A DNA stretch of 64,000 nt, taken from NCBI GenBank assembly GCA_963556145.1, contig OY744469.1, positions 4,374,767-4,438,766 of the forward strand, read 5' to 3'. Position numbers and translations under genes: made by a program. This stretch comes from Hygrocybe punicea (Eukaryota; Basidiomycota; Agaricomycetes; Agaricales; Hygrophoraceae). The notes beneath the pieces are model-generated. The model was not told where the DNA came from and did no database searches. It saw only the letters and a program-made list of their open reading frames with translations. Position 1 is the stretch's first letter; every line of letters begins with the position of its first letter. This document shows positions 22,944-33,323 of this stretch, one piece after another.

Positions 22944-24149
22944 TCATATCTTGTATCTTTTGTCTCCCACTCTGCTTGATAGCCACACGTCGCCGATGCT
23001 GATGGCTTTGGCCATCGTGTTGTCGCCGAAGCGGACTGGGTGTGGCAGATCCAGTCTTTTGAATGTACACACGTCAAACCATTCCAGGTGCGGTACCATG
23101 TTGGTGCTGGCTCCGCAGTCGATGATGATGCTTCCCTTTCTTTGGTTTGGTTTGGTCGTGAGGTAGGCATAAATGTGGGACCAACCCCGTTGATTAATGA
23201 TTACATTTCCTGTGTCTGCTACATGGGCTTCATCCCCGTCATCTGATTCATTGTCTGAGTCGCTACCGGTATCATCCTCCTCAACTTTGTGTGCTTTGCT
23301 GCACTCCTTTTTGCGCTTGCGCTTTCCCCCTCTCTTGTTCTCCAACCCTTTTAGGTTTTGGCAGTCTTTCGATGTGTGTGCGCAGCGGCCGTGTACTTTG
23401 CAGAAGAGTTTCTTTTTCTCTGTCTTTGATGCCTTGAGGGCAGACTCGTTGTTTGGCACCAGTGTCTCCATTTGATTTGTGGCGTCACCAGTCTTTTGTA
23501 GATCTGCTGCATGTGCTGCGAGTTTTGCTTCGACGGTGGGTAGCTTGAGTTTTTGGCCATCTGGTGCCGATCCCGTGATGGCGGTTTTGAGTGTTTTCCA
23601 CTCGTTATCGTCCGGGATGGATTTAAGTAGGAGTGGGGGTAGTAGGTCTTCTGGGAATGTGTAGCCCAGCATCGTGAGTCGATTGCTGCTTGCGAGGAAT
23701 GTTGCGGTGTGTTTGGCCATGGACTTTGATGAGGGTGGGCCTCCGAATTTGATGGAGATGAGGTCGACGAGTGCGTGAAAAGCCTTGGTGATGACATTGG
23801 TTTCATTGTATCGTTTTGTGATCGTGTCGTATAGTTCTTTAGCTGAGGGTTTGTCTCTGATGCTTAGTAGGATGTTGTCGCTTATGTAGCAATGTATGAT
23901 TCCCGTGGCTTTTTCGTCACGCGCTTCCCAGGTGTCATTGTAGCTTAGTTTGGACACGGACATTGATAGCGTGGATGCGGATGTCGATGCGCTTGGCGTG
24001 GTGGGCGTTGGTTTGGTGTCTGTGCCTGTAACGACTCCTAGGACCTGTTTTTCGCTGAGTGCCCCCTTGATTCGTATATTCCATATTGTGAAATTTGACG
24101 GGCCCTCTAGTACCGGGCAGTTTGGTGTTGATGACGTGGCATCTGACAT
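22944..24149 (-). pseudogene. Copia Gag and aspartic protease region
   Basis: A 401-codon open frame. The N-terminal Gag (UBN2-like) part has FTIWNIRIKGAL and ATGIIHCYISDNIL. A Cys-His knuckle follows (CKVHGRCAHTSKDC), then a Lys/Arg and Asp/Glu-rich stretch, and the protease motif IIIDCGASTNMVPH, in which the catalytic Asp is retained in D-C-G-A rather than D-S-G-A. The frame stops at a TGA (22944) before the conserved LHNTLLIPTFRITLVSVSQL segment, which continues in the same frame, so this stop is a decay event. Gag builds the virus-like particle and the protease processes the polyprotein. Confidence 0.8.
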
Positions 24150-24265
24150 CTCGTGTGATGCGGTTGGTTTTTGGGGTTTAACCGCTGTGTGAGAGTGGGT
24201 GCGAGTCGTGTTTGTAGCGCGATGCTGTCATTTGTGTTTGAGGGCTCCTGACCGTTAGAAATGAC

Positions 24266-24279
24266 CAGGGCTCATAACC
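24266..24279 (-). promoter_or_regulatory. Primer-binding site, initiator tRNA-Met anticodon region
   Basis: The plus strand reads CAGGGCTCATAACC four bases inside the 5' LTR. This equals the anticodon arm of initiator tRNA-Met (CAGGGCUCAUAACC in yeast), so the minus-strand genome can pair with it. Priming from this internal region is the half-tRNA mechanism known for copia-type elements. Confidence 0.7.
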
Positions 24280-24283
24280 TTTT

Positions 24284-24440
24284 GCGACTGTAGTATAAAT
24301 CTCAGTTGTTGTTAGAGTAAATGACTAAGTTGCTATGTACCTGTAGTATAAATCTAGTACAGGGATTAGTATGTGTAAGTGTAATTGTGTGGTGGTGTGG
24401 ACATACCTCAGTCGTTGTTAGAGTAAACGACTGAGGTATT
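24284..24440 (-). repeat. Copia 5' LTR
   Basis: Direct-repeat partner of 20159-20306; differs by a small insertion and scattered substitutions. The TG..CA termini are not obvious, so exact ends are uncertain by a few bases. Confidence 0.7.
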
Positions 24441-25263
24441 CACAATTCTGGATCCCAAACATTATTTGGGCGTTTGGGGTTTGCCATATTTGGCCAGCAT
24501 TCCCCATATGGGTGGAGCCTTAGCTCGCTATCCTTGTTCCTCTTTCTTGACAGTTTAGTGTGATTGCACAGGAGGACGATGCACAGCTCAGGGACACCTT
24601 ACATCAAGAAAACAGTGAGGTGCTGGCATAACCAGGCAGAGTTGACAAGTGGCTGTACAGATGCCGAGAGTCGGTAAAGGACATCAGCAAAACCTGATTT
24701 TAGGTTATAGCAAATCGAAATATCCATAACAGTCATAGCACTACCATAGCACTTATAGCAACAAGGCACCCTACATAGCACTCCATAGCACTACGTAGAA
24801 TAGCATCTTTGCTATATAGTTCTAGTCTACATGGCCCTGCTACCCCAATAGATACATCTGAGTGAACTTGAGCAAATTTCTTGTAAGTCCTCACTTTGCA
24901 GCTGTTTGTCCATGGTTCATTTTCCTCCACCACCGCACACTCGCTTCTTCCCAATATCTCTCGCTTCACCTGCTCGAACAAAATGTCGTGCATAAATCCC
25001 GTTTATTTATTTGTCGCGCATGGTCTCCTCACTGACTCAAACAGCAACCACAATCACTCGCTGTCCACCTGTCGAATCCAACGGTGACCGTGTTCCTCGG
25101 CTGGATGGGAATGCCCTCTGCTTCATCCTTTGCTCACTTCAACTCAGATTCGTTCATCAACACCATGGGCACCAGCACCAGCACCGGCACTGGCACCAAC
25201 AGCAGCGCCGGCACCCTGCCAGCGCGCTGAGTCAGCACCAATGCAACAGCTCATGCTGGCACG

Positions 25264-25579
25264 TAGTGTTGCCGCAGCTAAGCTAGCCTAGCCATGGCTA
25301 AATTAGCTGCAGCTAAAGCTAAGCTAATTCATGAAAAATGTCTTAGCCTTAGCCACTAGCCAAGTACTAGCTGCAGCTATGGCTAAGCTAAAGTCAGCTA
25401 AGCTAATGACTATTAGTCAGGTATGATATCCTTTTTAGGTATTTCTAGGCTGTTCTGAGATGATATTATTTTTATCTTCCCTTAGCTTCAGCTACAGCTA
25501 AGCTAACTTTCTGAAATACTTTAGCCTTAGCCATTAGCTGGAGATTAGCCAGCTATTAGCCTTAGCTGTGGCAACACTA
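25264..25579. mobile_element. hAT MITE hAT-3 (316 bp), TSD CTGGCACG
   Basis: Exact 8-bp duplication CTGGCACG at 25256-25263 and 25580-25587. Ends are TAGTGTTGCC(G/A)CAGCTAAG in inverse orientation. The interior is built of AGCTAAGC / TTAGCC repeats. It has no coding capacity. It sits in a coding exon of the membrane protein gene, in frame, and its first three bases act as a stop codon. Confidence 0.9.
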
Positions 25580-26503
25580 CTGGCACGGGCACCAGCATGG
25601 GCACCAGCACCACACCAGCATTGATGCCAGTACCACCACCAGTGGCAACCCTGGCACCAGTGGCAGCACTGACACCAGCGCCAATGTGGACACCAGCACC
25701 AGCACCAACACCAGCACCAGTACCAGCACCAAATGTGGACACTGGCACCAGCACCTGCAAAGCACTGGTGGTAGCGATACCAGCTGGCATGCCGTTCTCC
25801 TTTACGTTCAAACTGATCGTGCCTGGTCTTCCAAACCCATTTGCTTCGCTTGCGACTGCTAAACCGGCTCAGCCAGTGCCACCATCAAAGTCTCCTGTAG
25901 CTGGTTCCAGGTCCACTCACCAGAGATGTCCTTCACTCACTTCCCCCGTTCCGCACTCAAGAAAGCGGCGGTGACAATTTTCCTCCATTGAACCCAGTCA
26001 ATCCACAACCATCGCATCGACCATGGGCTATCTCGACACCCCGCACGCAACGCACACAGACTTGATGGCTTCATCGCTGGCAGAAAGTGAGCATGAGTAC
26101 CAGGGCATCAATCTGGGTCAGCAGCTTTTTTGTGCGCTTTCATTAATTCTCTTTCTTTGCCTGGAGGAAACCGCACTGCAAAACAGACACTGCACGATGG
26201 CTGCTGCTGCTTCAGTGATGGCCCAGGAACCACGTGCTTGCAGGATGGAATAGCGGAACTTGCTCCACAGGGCATATATATAAACCTGCGGATTCATTTG
26301 TTTTTTTTTCGTTTCCATCCTTTCTCCCAGCTCCCAGCCCTATCTCATACACTCCTTTCAAATCCATGTCCACTAATCTCTTGATTTGCCTCCATATAGA
26401 ACTGCCACCCCCAAAACGCCATCGCACACTCACTGGCTTGATCGTCTCCACTGTGCTCAGCACCTGTCTCGTGGGCACCGCAGTCGGTCTGACCGTCTAT
26501 CGC

Positions 26504-26823
26504 TAGGGAAATGCAGGGGTAATCCCAGGATACATTTGTCTGTATCCGTACTCGTACTTGCCACAGATATGGATACCATATCCGCGAATTTTACCCACGG
26601 ATTCCTGATCAAAATGAGTTGGAGATCACCTGAAACGGTCAAGAATTGACTGAGATAGAGTCCAATCAATGTTTAGTCTCTATCTCAGTCAATTCTTGAC
26701 CGTTTTGGATGATCTCCGGCTCATTTTGAAGCCCACGGATACGAGAATCTGTATCCGTACTCGTACTCTTATGAGTACGGATACCTGCGGATCAGGATTT
26801 ACCCTTATCCCTGCATTTCCCTA
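26504..26823. mobile_element. hAT MITE hAT-4 (320 bp), TSD TCTATCGC
   Basis: Exact 8-bp duplication TCTATCGC at 26496-26503 and 26824-26831. Ends are TAGGGAAATGCAGGG(G/A)TAA. The centre is a fold-back (TTGACTGAGATAGAG against CTCTATCTCAGTCAA). The subterminal part repeats GTATCCGTACTCGTACT. It inserts right after the membrane segment of the host-type gene. Confidence 0.9.
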
Positions 26824-27862
26824 TCTATCGCCTGTGAGCAACCTTTCCTCTCCTTTCAACCCAGACCTGAGCCAAATCTCACGCATACCGCAGTTGGAGA
26901 GGTAGCGGCAAACAACCCAAACAAATCGCCCCACCACCTCCTTACCAACGAGAATGGACACATGTCCCACCACAAGTGAGTGCCCCTTATCCTTCACCCC
27001 TATCCATCTAACTTTCATGTCACAGCCACAGAGTATCTGTGTCACCCCTTCCACACCACACAGCCGCAAACCCCGTCATTCCCCTAGCTCCTTGAAGCAT
27101 GTCATCGTCCACCATCACCGACCACGTATCCATGCCCAAACCTACATGCCCCCTCCCCGCTCACCTACTCAACCCGAGTTTGACTCTGGAAACCCCGACC
27201 ATTCAGAGGAAGGTCCAGCCGTCGAAGACCAGGTGCGTTCATTCCTGCCTTTGAGCTACAAACATTCCATCATGCTCATGTCTTGCTGGTGTTGCCTGTG
27301 TATAGAATGACTGGATTGGTGATAAACTGACCATGCTCATCGAGCAAGGGAAAAAGGTGCAGGGAAGAGAGGTGTGATGAGCGATGCCAAGGAGGACGAA
27401 GTGGATGATGGGACTGGGTCATGGGAAGAAGAGAACCCACCTCTCCCATTGAACACCTCACATTCACGCTCTGGCTCACTCCGGCGGGTGAGAGCAGGGT
27501 GGCAGTGAATGTGGTGGAGGTGTGGTGACAGTGTGGGATGGGAGAGCGGGAGAGAAACCATTAGCACATCCAGATGTATACAGGTTTTCAATACAATTCT
27601 TTTTATCATAACGAAATGGCATCCTAAGTAATAAATAAGGAATATATATAATATATAATTGGTGTGTTTTGCAGGTGGACAGCAACCTATACACTCCTAC
27701 ATAGTACTTGATAGGTAGCCTGCAAAGCTATGTGATGCTACATAGAGCCCAGGTGACGCTATGTAGCGCTACAAATTTGGGACCTCACAAGTATGCTATG
27801 AGTGCTATGGCTGCTATGACTAAGCTACATAGTGCTGGCTCGTGGATCAGGTTTTGCTGATG

Positions 27863-29058
27863 GATTGTATTGAATGGTATGGGTTGACACAGCGGTCATC
27901 AGTCAGCAGTTGAACAGCCATAGTGTACAATACTGGAAGTTGACCCCTGGTTTGTTGTTATATGCCTTGGTAATTTCCATGAAGAATGGCAATTAAAGTA
28001 TCACAACAGGATCTGATGCCGAGAGCTGATTGAATTGTGGTAACGTGTGGTATAGGTTGAAAATCCATAGCAAGTCTGGGGATTTAATGCCAAGTAGTTA
28101 ACTACTAGTGGAAATATTGCAATAGGTGATATAGTATTGTCTTTATTGGCTGATACGTGATACCCTGAGGCCGCGATGAAAACCCCACTAATAACATTTT
28201 CAGGGTTTCGTCAACTTCACTATGGCTCCCCATCGGATTATTACTTGCATTTCTATAAGCAGTTTTGGGGTGCTTCTCTACCCCAGGAGCACATTTCTCT
28301 TAAGGATTCGATCCCTAATCCTGATGATGAAGAGAACGACGAAGAGAATGGGAATGTGACAGTACACCACTCCAACAAATCAACTGTATACATGTTTATA
28401 TTAAAGACTATGCAACCAAGGTAGAGGTTCCATACAGTGTTACATATTGGGAACTTACATTTCGGGGTCACGTACTCTATCGTTTTTAACACAGCTGTAA
28501 TAACGAGAGTGAACTGCCAGCATGCATGCATACTTTCATATCGTAAAGTATGGCCATCCCACGTTGCGATTCAGGGACACACTTCGCACAGGCCCACCTG
28601 GAGGTCCATTCCCATGTCCAGGCCAGATAACTTGGCCCATGCACAATTAGAATAGTACTTGCCGTGCATGAGAACTTTGATGCCAGGATGACGGGAGCAA
28701 GAAGGGTGTGGCAGGGATGGGGAGAGAGGAGGAGAGGGGGAAGCCTGGAGGCTTCGGTTGGATTAAGGGATCCTGGGCTGTTGGTTGTGTTTGGAGGAAG
28801 GTTCTGCACCAGGGCAGGCCAAAAACATGTCTGATGTGTTCCCCATAGTGGTAGGCTTGTGAGTGGATGGAGAAGATGACAAAGGGTTGGCTTGTGGGGC
28901 TGTGATTGTCTGCGTGTCATAGTTTTTAGCTGGGACTCCAAGTTGAAAGGAGAGATAATGGAGGCAAGGGAAAGCAGTTTCCCATAGGCAGAAGTGGAGG
29001 AGTCAAGCTCCGTACACGCCGTCCATGGTATCCGAGTCGTCACTGGAATCATCATCTG
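27863..29058. other. Undetermined sequence, possible exon remnants
   Basis: A plus-strand frame 28176-28424 carries an acidic stretch (NPDDEENDEENGNVTV). A minus-strand segment near 28690-28590 reads KVLMHGKYYSNCAWAKLSG then LDMGMDLQVGLCEVCP, which looks protein-coding. Neither can be assigned to a family or joined into a gene. Confidence 0.3.
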
Positions 29059-29210
29059 TTAGTGTTGCCGCAGCTATGGCTAGAAGCCGGCTACTAGCCA
29101 TAGCCAAGCCGCCAAATTGGCTCAGCTTATGACTGGCTTGGCTAGGCTACAAACCGGCTACGGCTGCAGCTACAGTATTTCCTGTAGCTGTTAGCCGTGG
29201 GAGCACTTGT
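29059..29210. mobile_element. Truncated hAT MITE end related to hAT-3
   Basis: Starts TAGTGTTGCCGCAGCTATGGC, the same terminal sequence as hAT-3, with GCTAGCC-type repeats inside. The right end (..GCCGTGGGAGCACTT) is only loosely like the expected terminus and I find no 8-bp duplication. Confidence 0.5.
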
Positions 29211-29534
29211 CACTAAGCCAGGGATCCACCTAAAGTCCATGTGGACTCTTGGTGGACTATAGGTGGACTGCATCCAGACTATTAGTGGACTTTAGGTGGA
29301 CTGAAGGTGGACTTTATGTGGACTCACAGCCAAATTGACATTTTTTCATCCACCTAAAGTCCACCTAAGATCTATGTGGAGTCCACCTAAAGTCCAGTCC
29401 ACATGGTGGACTCCGGAGGACTTTTGATGGAGAATCAGGACTCCACCTAATTGAAGTCCATGAGGAATCCATGTGGAGTCCAGGTGGAGTCCGGGTGAAT
29501 TTTTCTTTCCCGGTAGGTTTATGATTTGTAGTTG

Positions 29535-29645
29535 TTATTTAAATAAAAAAGTGCCACTTCCTGGGATTGAACCAAAGACTACAACAACTCAAGCACGGAG
29601 CTATAACCACTTGTCTACACAACCTTTGCTTGACTTCACCAGGAT
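29535..29645 (-). other. tRNA-like / SINE-type segment
   Basis: On the minus strand TAGACAAGTGGTTATAGC resembles a pol III A box and GGTTCAATCCC, about 40 nt later, resembles a B box, followed by CACTTTTTTATT as a possible terminator. The acceptor stem does not pair well, so this is not a functional tRNA; a tRNA-derived SINE head is my inference. Confidence 0.35.
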
Positions 29646-29670
29646 TGCTCAGTTCTCACCCTGTCCGCAA

Positions 29671-29692
29671 TATATATATATATATATTTATT
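29671..29692. repeat. (TA)n microsatellite
   Basis: Short TA dinucleotide run. Confidence 0.7.
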
Positions 29693-29699
29693 TCTTCAT

Positions 29700-31000
29700 A
29701 CATGTATTTACATATTATACCAACACGTCACATGATCATCAACAAAGGCGCGACTGTGCAAACATGCCCAACCAACACCCAACTCCAAACACCCATGCTC
29801 GACGCCCGCCAACCTCACGAAGCATGCCCATGCCCCCGTCCACGTCCACGCCAGAACGGCAACGCAAATGGGACCGAGACCGGGGGAACGGGAACAGGAA
29901 CAGGAACAGGAACAGGAACAGGAACGGGAACAGGAACAGGAATGGGAACGGGACCGGGAACGGGAACAGGAGCAGGGACGCCAACGGCAACAGCAACAAC
30001 AGCAACATCACGACCCGGACGAACACAGGCGGCTATGGAGGGGGTGGTGATGTGCCCACCCCCCATCAGTATGTTTTTTTGTTGATGTTTTTGTTTTTAT
30101 ATTGTGTTACTGACTATTACCTATGACGCCCACGCGCCCTCAACATCCACAACGAAGAGGACGCGGCCAAAGTGGCGTAGACGGCGAGGGACACCCAATG
30201 GCCAGCAACAACCCCCAGACGACCGTGATGCGACCAAACAGGGAGGAGACAGGAACGAAGGCAGTAAAACGGACACAGCGGGATGGTGGCACGCCCACTC
30301 CCGCTGTCCCAGGTATGGATTTTTGTTTTGTTTTGATTCTTTTCTTCTAATCTTGTCCCACAGTCCACGTCAATGCCAACGCCAAATGAGGACCCCCCGC
30401 ATCCAAACGCCCTGCACCCGGAAAGGAGGCCAGACCCCAACGGCAACGCCAGCACAACAGCAGCAGTGACCACAGTGGCAGCAGCAGCAATGCATGCAAG
30501 AACCGGATGCGGCGGAGGGTGGTCCACCCACCCCCGCCGCTTCGTGAGTTTTTTTGCTAATTATTCAGTCATTTTTTGACTAACAATTGTATTCTAAGTA
30601 GCTACGGGGACAACAACAACAACAGTAACGGCAGCAGTGGTAACAGCAGCGTCAATGGCAATGACAACGGCAACGACAGCAACAAGCGGCAGCAGCAACT
30701 GAGGAGGACAGACCGCCGCCCTCTCCCTCTCCCCTCTCCCTCCCGCCCTCTCCCTCTCTCCTCCTCTCCCTCTCCCCTCTGGTTCCCCTCCTCTCCCTCT
30801 CTGGCTCCCTCTGGCTCCCCCGTTTCCCCCTCCCTCTGGCTCCCCGCTTCCCCCTCCCTTCTCACATCCCCGTCCCTCCCACCTTCCCCTCACTCTCACT
30901 CCCCCCTCTCCTGCTTTCCCCTTGCCCTTTCTTTGTCCTCTCCCCACCTTATCTTCTCAACCCCCTCCTTCAGTAATAATTATTTAGGTAATTTTGGAAT
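29700..31000 (+). mobile_element. Low-complexity element with spliced simple-repeat exons
   Basis: Exon-like blocks of simple repeats (GGAACA at about 29885-29970, CAACAG near 30600-30690, CCCTCTC at about 30718-30900) are separated by T-rich intron-like stretches bounded by GT..AG (near 30068, 30313 and 30545). Blocks end in V-V-M-C-P-P or V-V-H-P-P-like peptides, as in hAT-1. Likely a relative of the non-autonomous hAT-1 type; termini were not identified. Confidence 0.4.
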
Positions 31001-31533
31001 AGTAAGAGAATTCTTGTGGATGTAGTTACAGAAAACTAAAAATGTGTGAAATTTCCTGAAAAACTTGCCAAAGATGGGCTGTCAAGACTGACTATTGTAT
31101 GGCAGCTGTGATCAGACCAAGATCTGAACAAAATATGGCCTGGGAGTGAAAAAGGTAGCAACTCACACAGGAGATGGATGAGGATTTTTTGCAATCAAAT
31201 AATACACAGATATCCAGTCACATTTTGAAACTATTTGTGTTGTTATCTCAATTGTGAAAATATTGCAGAAAATAATATTATCTAAAAGTGGTATTTATAC
31301 AGAAAATAGTGCACACAGAAAATACACCTTTATTGTTTTCATTATTGTGAGCATGTATTCAGAAAATAGAAAATGATTCAAATATTTAGGATTTTTAGAC
31401 CAATATCTATGGCTTTTATTGTGAGGGCAGAATGTTAGGCTATTTGGTCTCTAGATAATTGGGTCCTGGCTTGTGCCTGAATTATCTCAAGACCAAATAT
31501 TTTGAAGATCTATCTAACTTCTGAAATATGACT

Positions 31534-32047
31534 AGACTATGTTTGCATTGACAAAGCCTGCATGGTCCTCCACATGGCCATTACTAGTGGGAGTTGGAAC
31601 AAATGGAAAGCAACATTGTGGATTCCTATCATTATATCAATCATCATATATCAGACTATCTGTGTTGAACATGGTGCAATCCTGCTCCCCTGAATGTTTC
31701 TCAACAAAATCTTGTCATGGTTGAACATGATAGGCATGGGAACCCTCATTATAAATGTGCATTTAATACTCAAGTAAGTTCTACTTCAATCATTTACTCA
31801 GCTGATACTGAAACACATTGTATAGGCATGTGAGCAGTTGAATGCATGGGTAGGAGGATTTCAGACCATTCTGAAAAGAATGACTGTGGGCAACTTTAAC
31901 TGGTTTTTGCATACAATGCTGTTGCTTCATACAGAGCAAGTGATCAAAAGGCAGACAGAAAAGCAGAAGAGGAGAGAGGAAATAGATTCTGATGGTGATG
32001 ATGATAGTGACATTGATGATGGAATTGACATTGACAGAGAAGGCTAG
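31534..32047 (+). pseudogene. KDZ-type transposase, C-terminal remnant
   Basis: Plus-strand pieces: DYVCIDKACMVLHMAIT, then DSYHYINHHISDYLC-stop-TWCNPAPLN, a V-E-H-D-R-H-G-N-P-H-Y-K-C-A-F-N-T-Q stretch, an intron (GTAAGT at about 31774 to AG at about 31827), then ACEQLNAWVGGFQTILKRMT and GNFNWFLHTMLLLHTEQVI, ending in an acidic tail at 32045. This matches the C-terminal region of agaricomycete proteins linked to KDZ (Kyakuja-Dileera-Zisupton) transposases. The TGA falls where Arg fits, and there is a frame slip near 31620. The N-terminal two thirds are missing. Confidence 0.55.
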
Positions 32048-32750
32048 CAATTGCATCATAGGTTTTTCATTAACAGGAAATATGCAGTTCAGATGTTGTC
32101 TTTATATATGTATCATCTTGAACAAATTGTGAGGGCTTGAACTGAGTGAGTGTTGAAACCAACTATTTTCAACATTCCATATATCATACAATTGTATGAT
32201 GATAAAAATGTTTCTAAATAATAGAATACTGCTTGTGACAATATTCACTAATATGAAATATTACATAATTTAGTGGCTTGTAACAGTAACAGTATGCACA
32301 GTCACAGACTGTGCATACTCAAGGTTGCATGACAAGTCATGCAACCTTTCTTCAGAATTGAGCACTTCTAATTACAAGAACTGATATAATAATACTGGTA
32401 TTTGATATGACTATGATAAATACAATCAGATAGGGGACCATTAGTTTTGCATAGACTTGAGAGTTACTAAATATGGAGCATGGGAAAATATTACCTAAAT
32501 AAATAATCTGCTCTTGTGACTTCTAAGACCCCTGGCAGTTTTAGAATTGCATTATTGACAAAATTGGGTTAGTTAATTACAAAATGATTGATGAAAGCCG
32601 GCGGTTTAGAAATTTGTATAAGGTTTCTAACTGAATTTCAACTGGATTCCTTCATAAAAAGTATGCTAAAATGTTGATTTCTGTTTATGATGCTTTCATG
32701 TCTAGTTTATGTCATGAACCCATGAAATACATAATAGTTACTTTGTTATG
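32048..32750. other. AT-rich sequence with twin hairpins
   Basis: No gene. Two adjacent perfect hairpins occur: 32291-32319 (AGTATGCACAGTC arms) and 32321-32348 (AAGGTTGCATGAC arms). Confidence 0.5.
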
Positions 32751-33323
32751 ATTATCATTCATCAGTCCATGAAAAGTCCAGATAAAGTCCACATGGAGTC
32801 CGCATGGAGTCCATCTTGAATCTGTTCTTGCATCAGTCCCATAGTCCATGTCTTGTCCATGTCTTGTCCATGTGGAGTCCATGTGGAGTCCATGTGGAAG
32901 CTTTATCCTGAAAATCATTTATCAGTCCATCAAAAGTCCAGACAAAGTCCACCAATAGTCCACCATGAGTCCAGTCCTACATGCGGACTCCATGTGGAGT
33001 CCACCTGGAGTGGACTGGGGGTGGACAAATTTTGGTAGGACTAAAGGTGGACTGAAGGTGGACTGGAGGCAGACTGGAGGTGGACTGGAGGTGGACAATG
33101 TGGACTGAAGGTGGACTGAAGGTGGATTCCATGTGGATTCCCGGGGGAGTGATAAATACAGCAACTATGTTTCTATTGATGAAAGAATAGATGGTACATA
33201 TTTAGTATTCAAGAATCCTGAAGATTTGACAAACAGATTTGAACTAATGGTCACACCAAACCATTCTCAATCAGAGGAGCTACTACTGCCCATGCCTCAA
33301 CATCCTATTTATGCACTTTACCT

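Larger units (their letters stand above)
20159..24440 (-). mobile_element. Ty1/copia LTR retrotransposon, defective, with captured host sequence
   Basis: Direct repeats at 20159-20306 and 24284-24440 (about 150 bp, about 90% alike) flank a minus-strand Gag-protease-integrase region. A primer-binding site for initiator tRNA-Met (half-tRNA type) lies just inside the 5' LTR. RT and RNase H are absent. From about 21510 down to the 3' LTR the element holds a PKA catalytic-subunit gene fragment and unidentified sequence. Every copia reading frame has stops or shifts. No matching target-site duplication was found outside the LTRs. Confidence 0.75.
25105..27509 (+). pseudogene. Agaricomycete single-pass membrane protein gene, broken by two hAT MITEs
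   Basis: Reading from 25105 or 25111: a Thr/Gly/Ser repeat leader, then (after MITE hAT-3) a Pro/Ala-rich stretch, SLTSPVPHSRKRR, a SSIEPSQSTT segment and MGYLDTPHATHTDL up to 26086. Further exons are 26400-26503 joined to 26832-26833 (across MITE hAT-4), 26894-26975, 27026-27232 and 27306 onward, all with GTGAGY/GTGCGT donors and AG acceptors. They give KLPPPKRHRTLTG, a membrane segment (LIVSTVLSTCLVGTAVGLTV), YRLWRGSG, a Pro-rich linker, NDWIGDKLTMLIEQGKK and MSDAKEDEVDDGTGSWEEEN. In-frame TGA codons after L-P-A-R (near 25230) and K-R-R (25972), and a small shift at about 27374, break it. The function of the family is unknown to me. It lies inside the 24682-27862 unit. Confidence 0.6.
24682..27862. 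mobile_element. Inverted-repeat-bounded unit carrying a host-like gene (Pack-type candidate)
   Basis: CATCAGCAAAACCTGAT at 24682-24698 is found perfectly inverted at 27846-27862 (17 bp). Inside both ends lie many short ATAGCAC / CTATGTAG motifs (24705-24815 and 27700-27840), as in subterminal repeats of DNA transposons. The interior has no transposase but holds a multi-exon gene. No target duplication is evident. Capture of a gene by a non-autonomous transposon is inference; a chance inverted repeat is possible but unlikely at 17/17. Confidence 0.45.
29213..33150. mobile_element. DNA-transposon unit with GTCCA/TGGAC subterminal arrays around a KDZ-type transposase remnant
   Basis: The left array (29225-29505) and right array (32755-33140) are both made of degenerate GTCCACCTAAAGTCC / GTCCATGTGGAGTCC motifs in mixed orientation. 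Outer edges CAGGGATCCACC and (reverse complement) CCGGGAATCCAC are a short imperfect inverted pair. Between them lie a tRNA-like piece, a nested low-complexity element and a transposase C terminus. No target duplication was found, so borders are approximate. Confidence 0.45.

Noticed and set aside
29545..29640. Functional tRNA gene
   Set aside because: Box-like motifs exist but acceptor and anticodon stems do not pair.
29213..33150. CACTA (EnSpm) element, because the left edge reads CACTAAG and the right edge AGTG
   Set aside because: No 2-3 bp duplication and the transposase remnant is KDZ-type, so the CACTA reading is probably chance.
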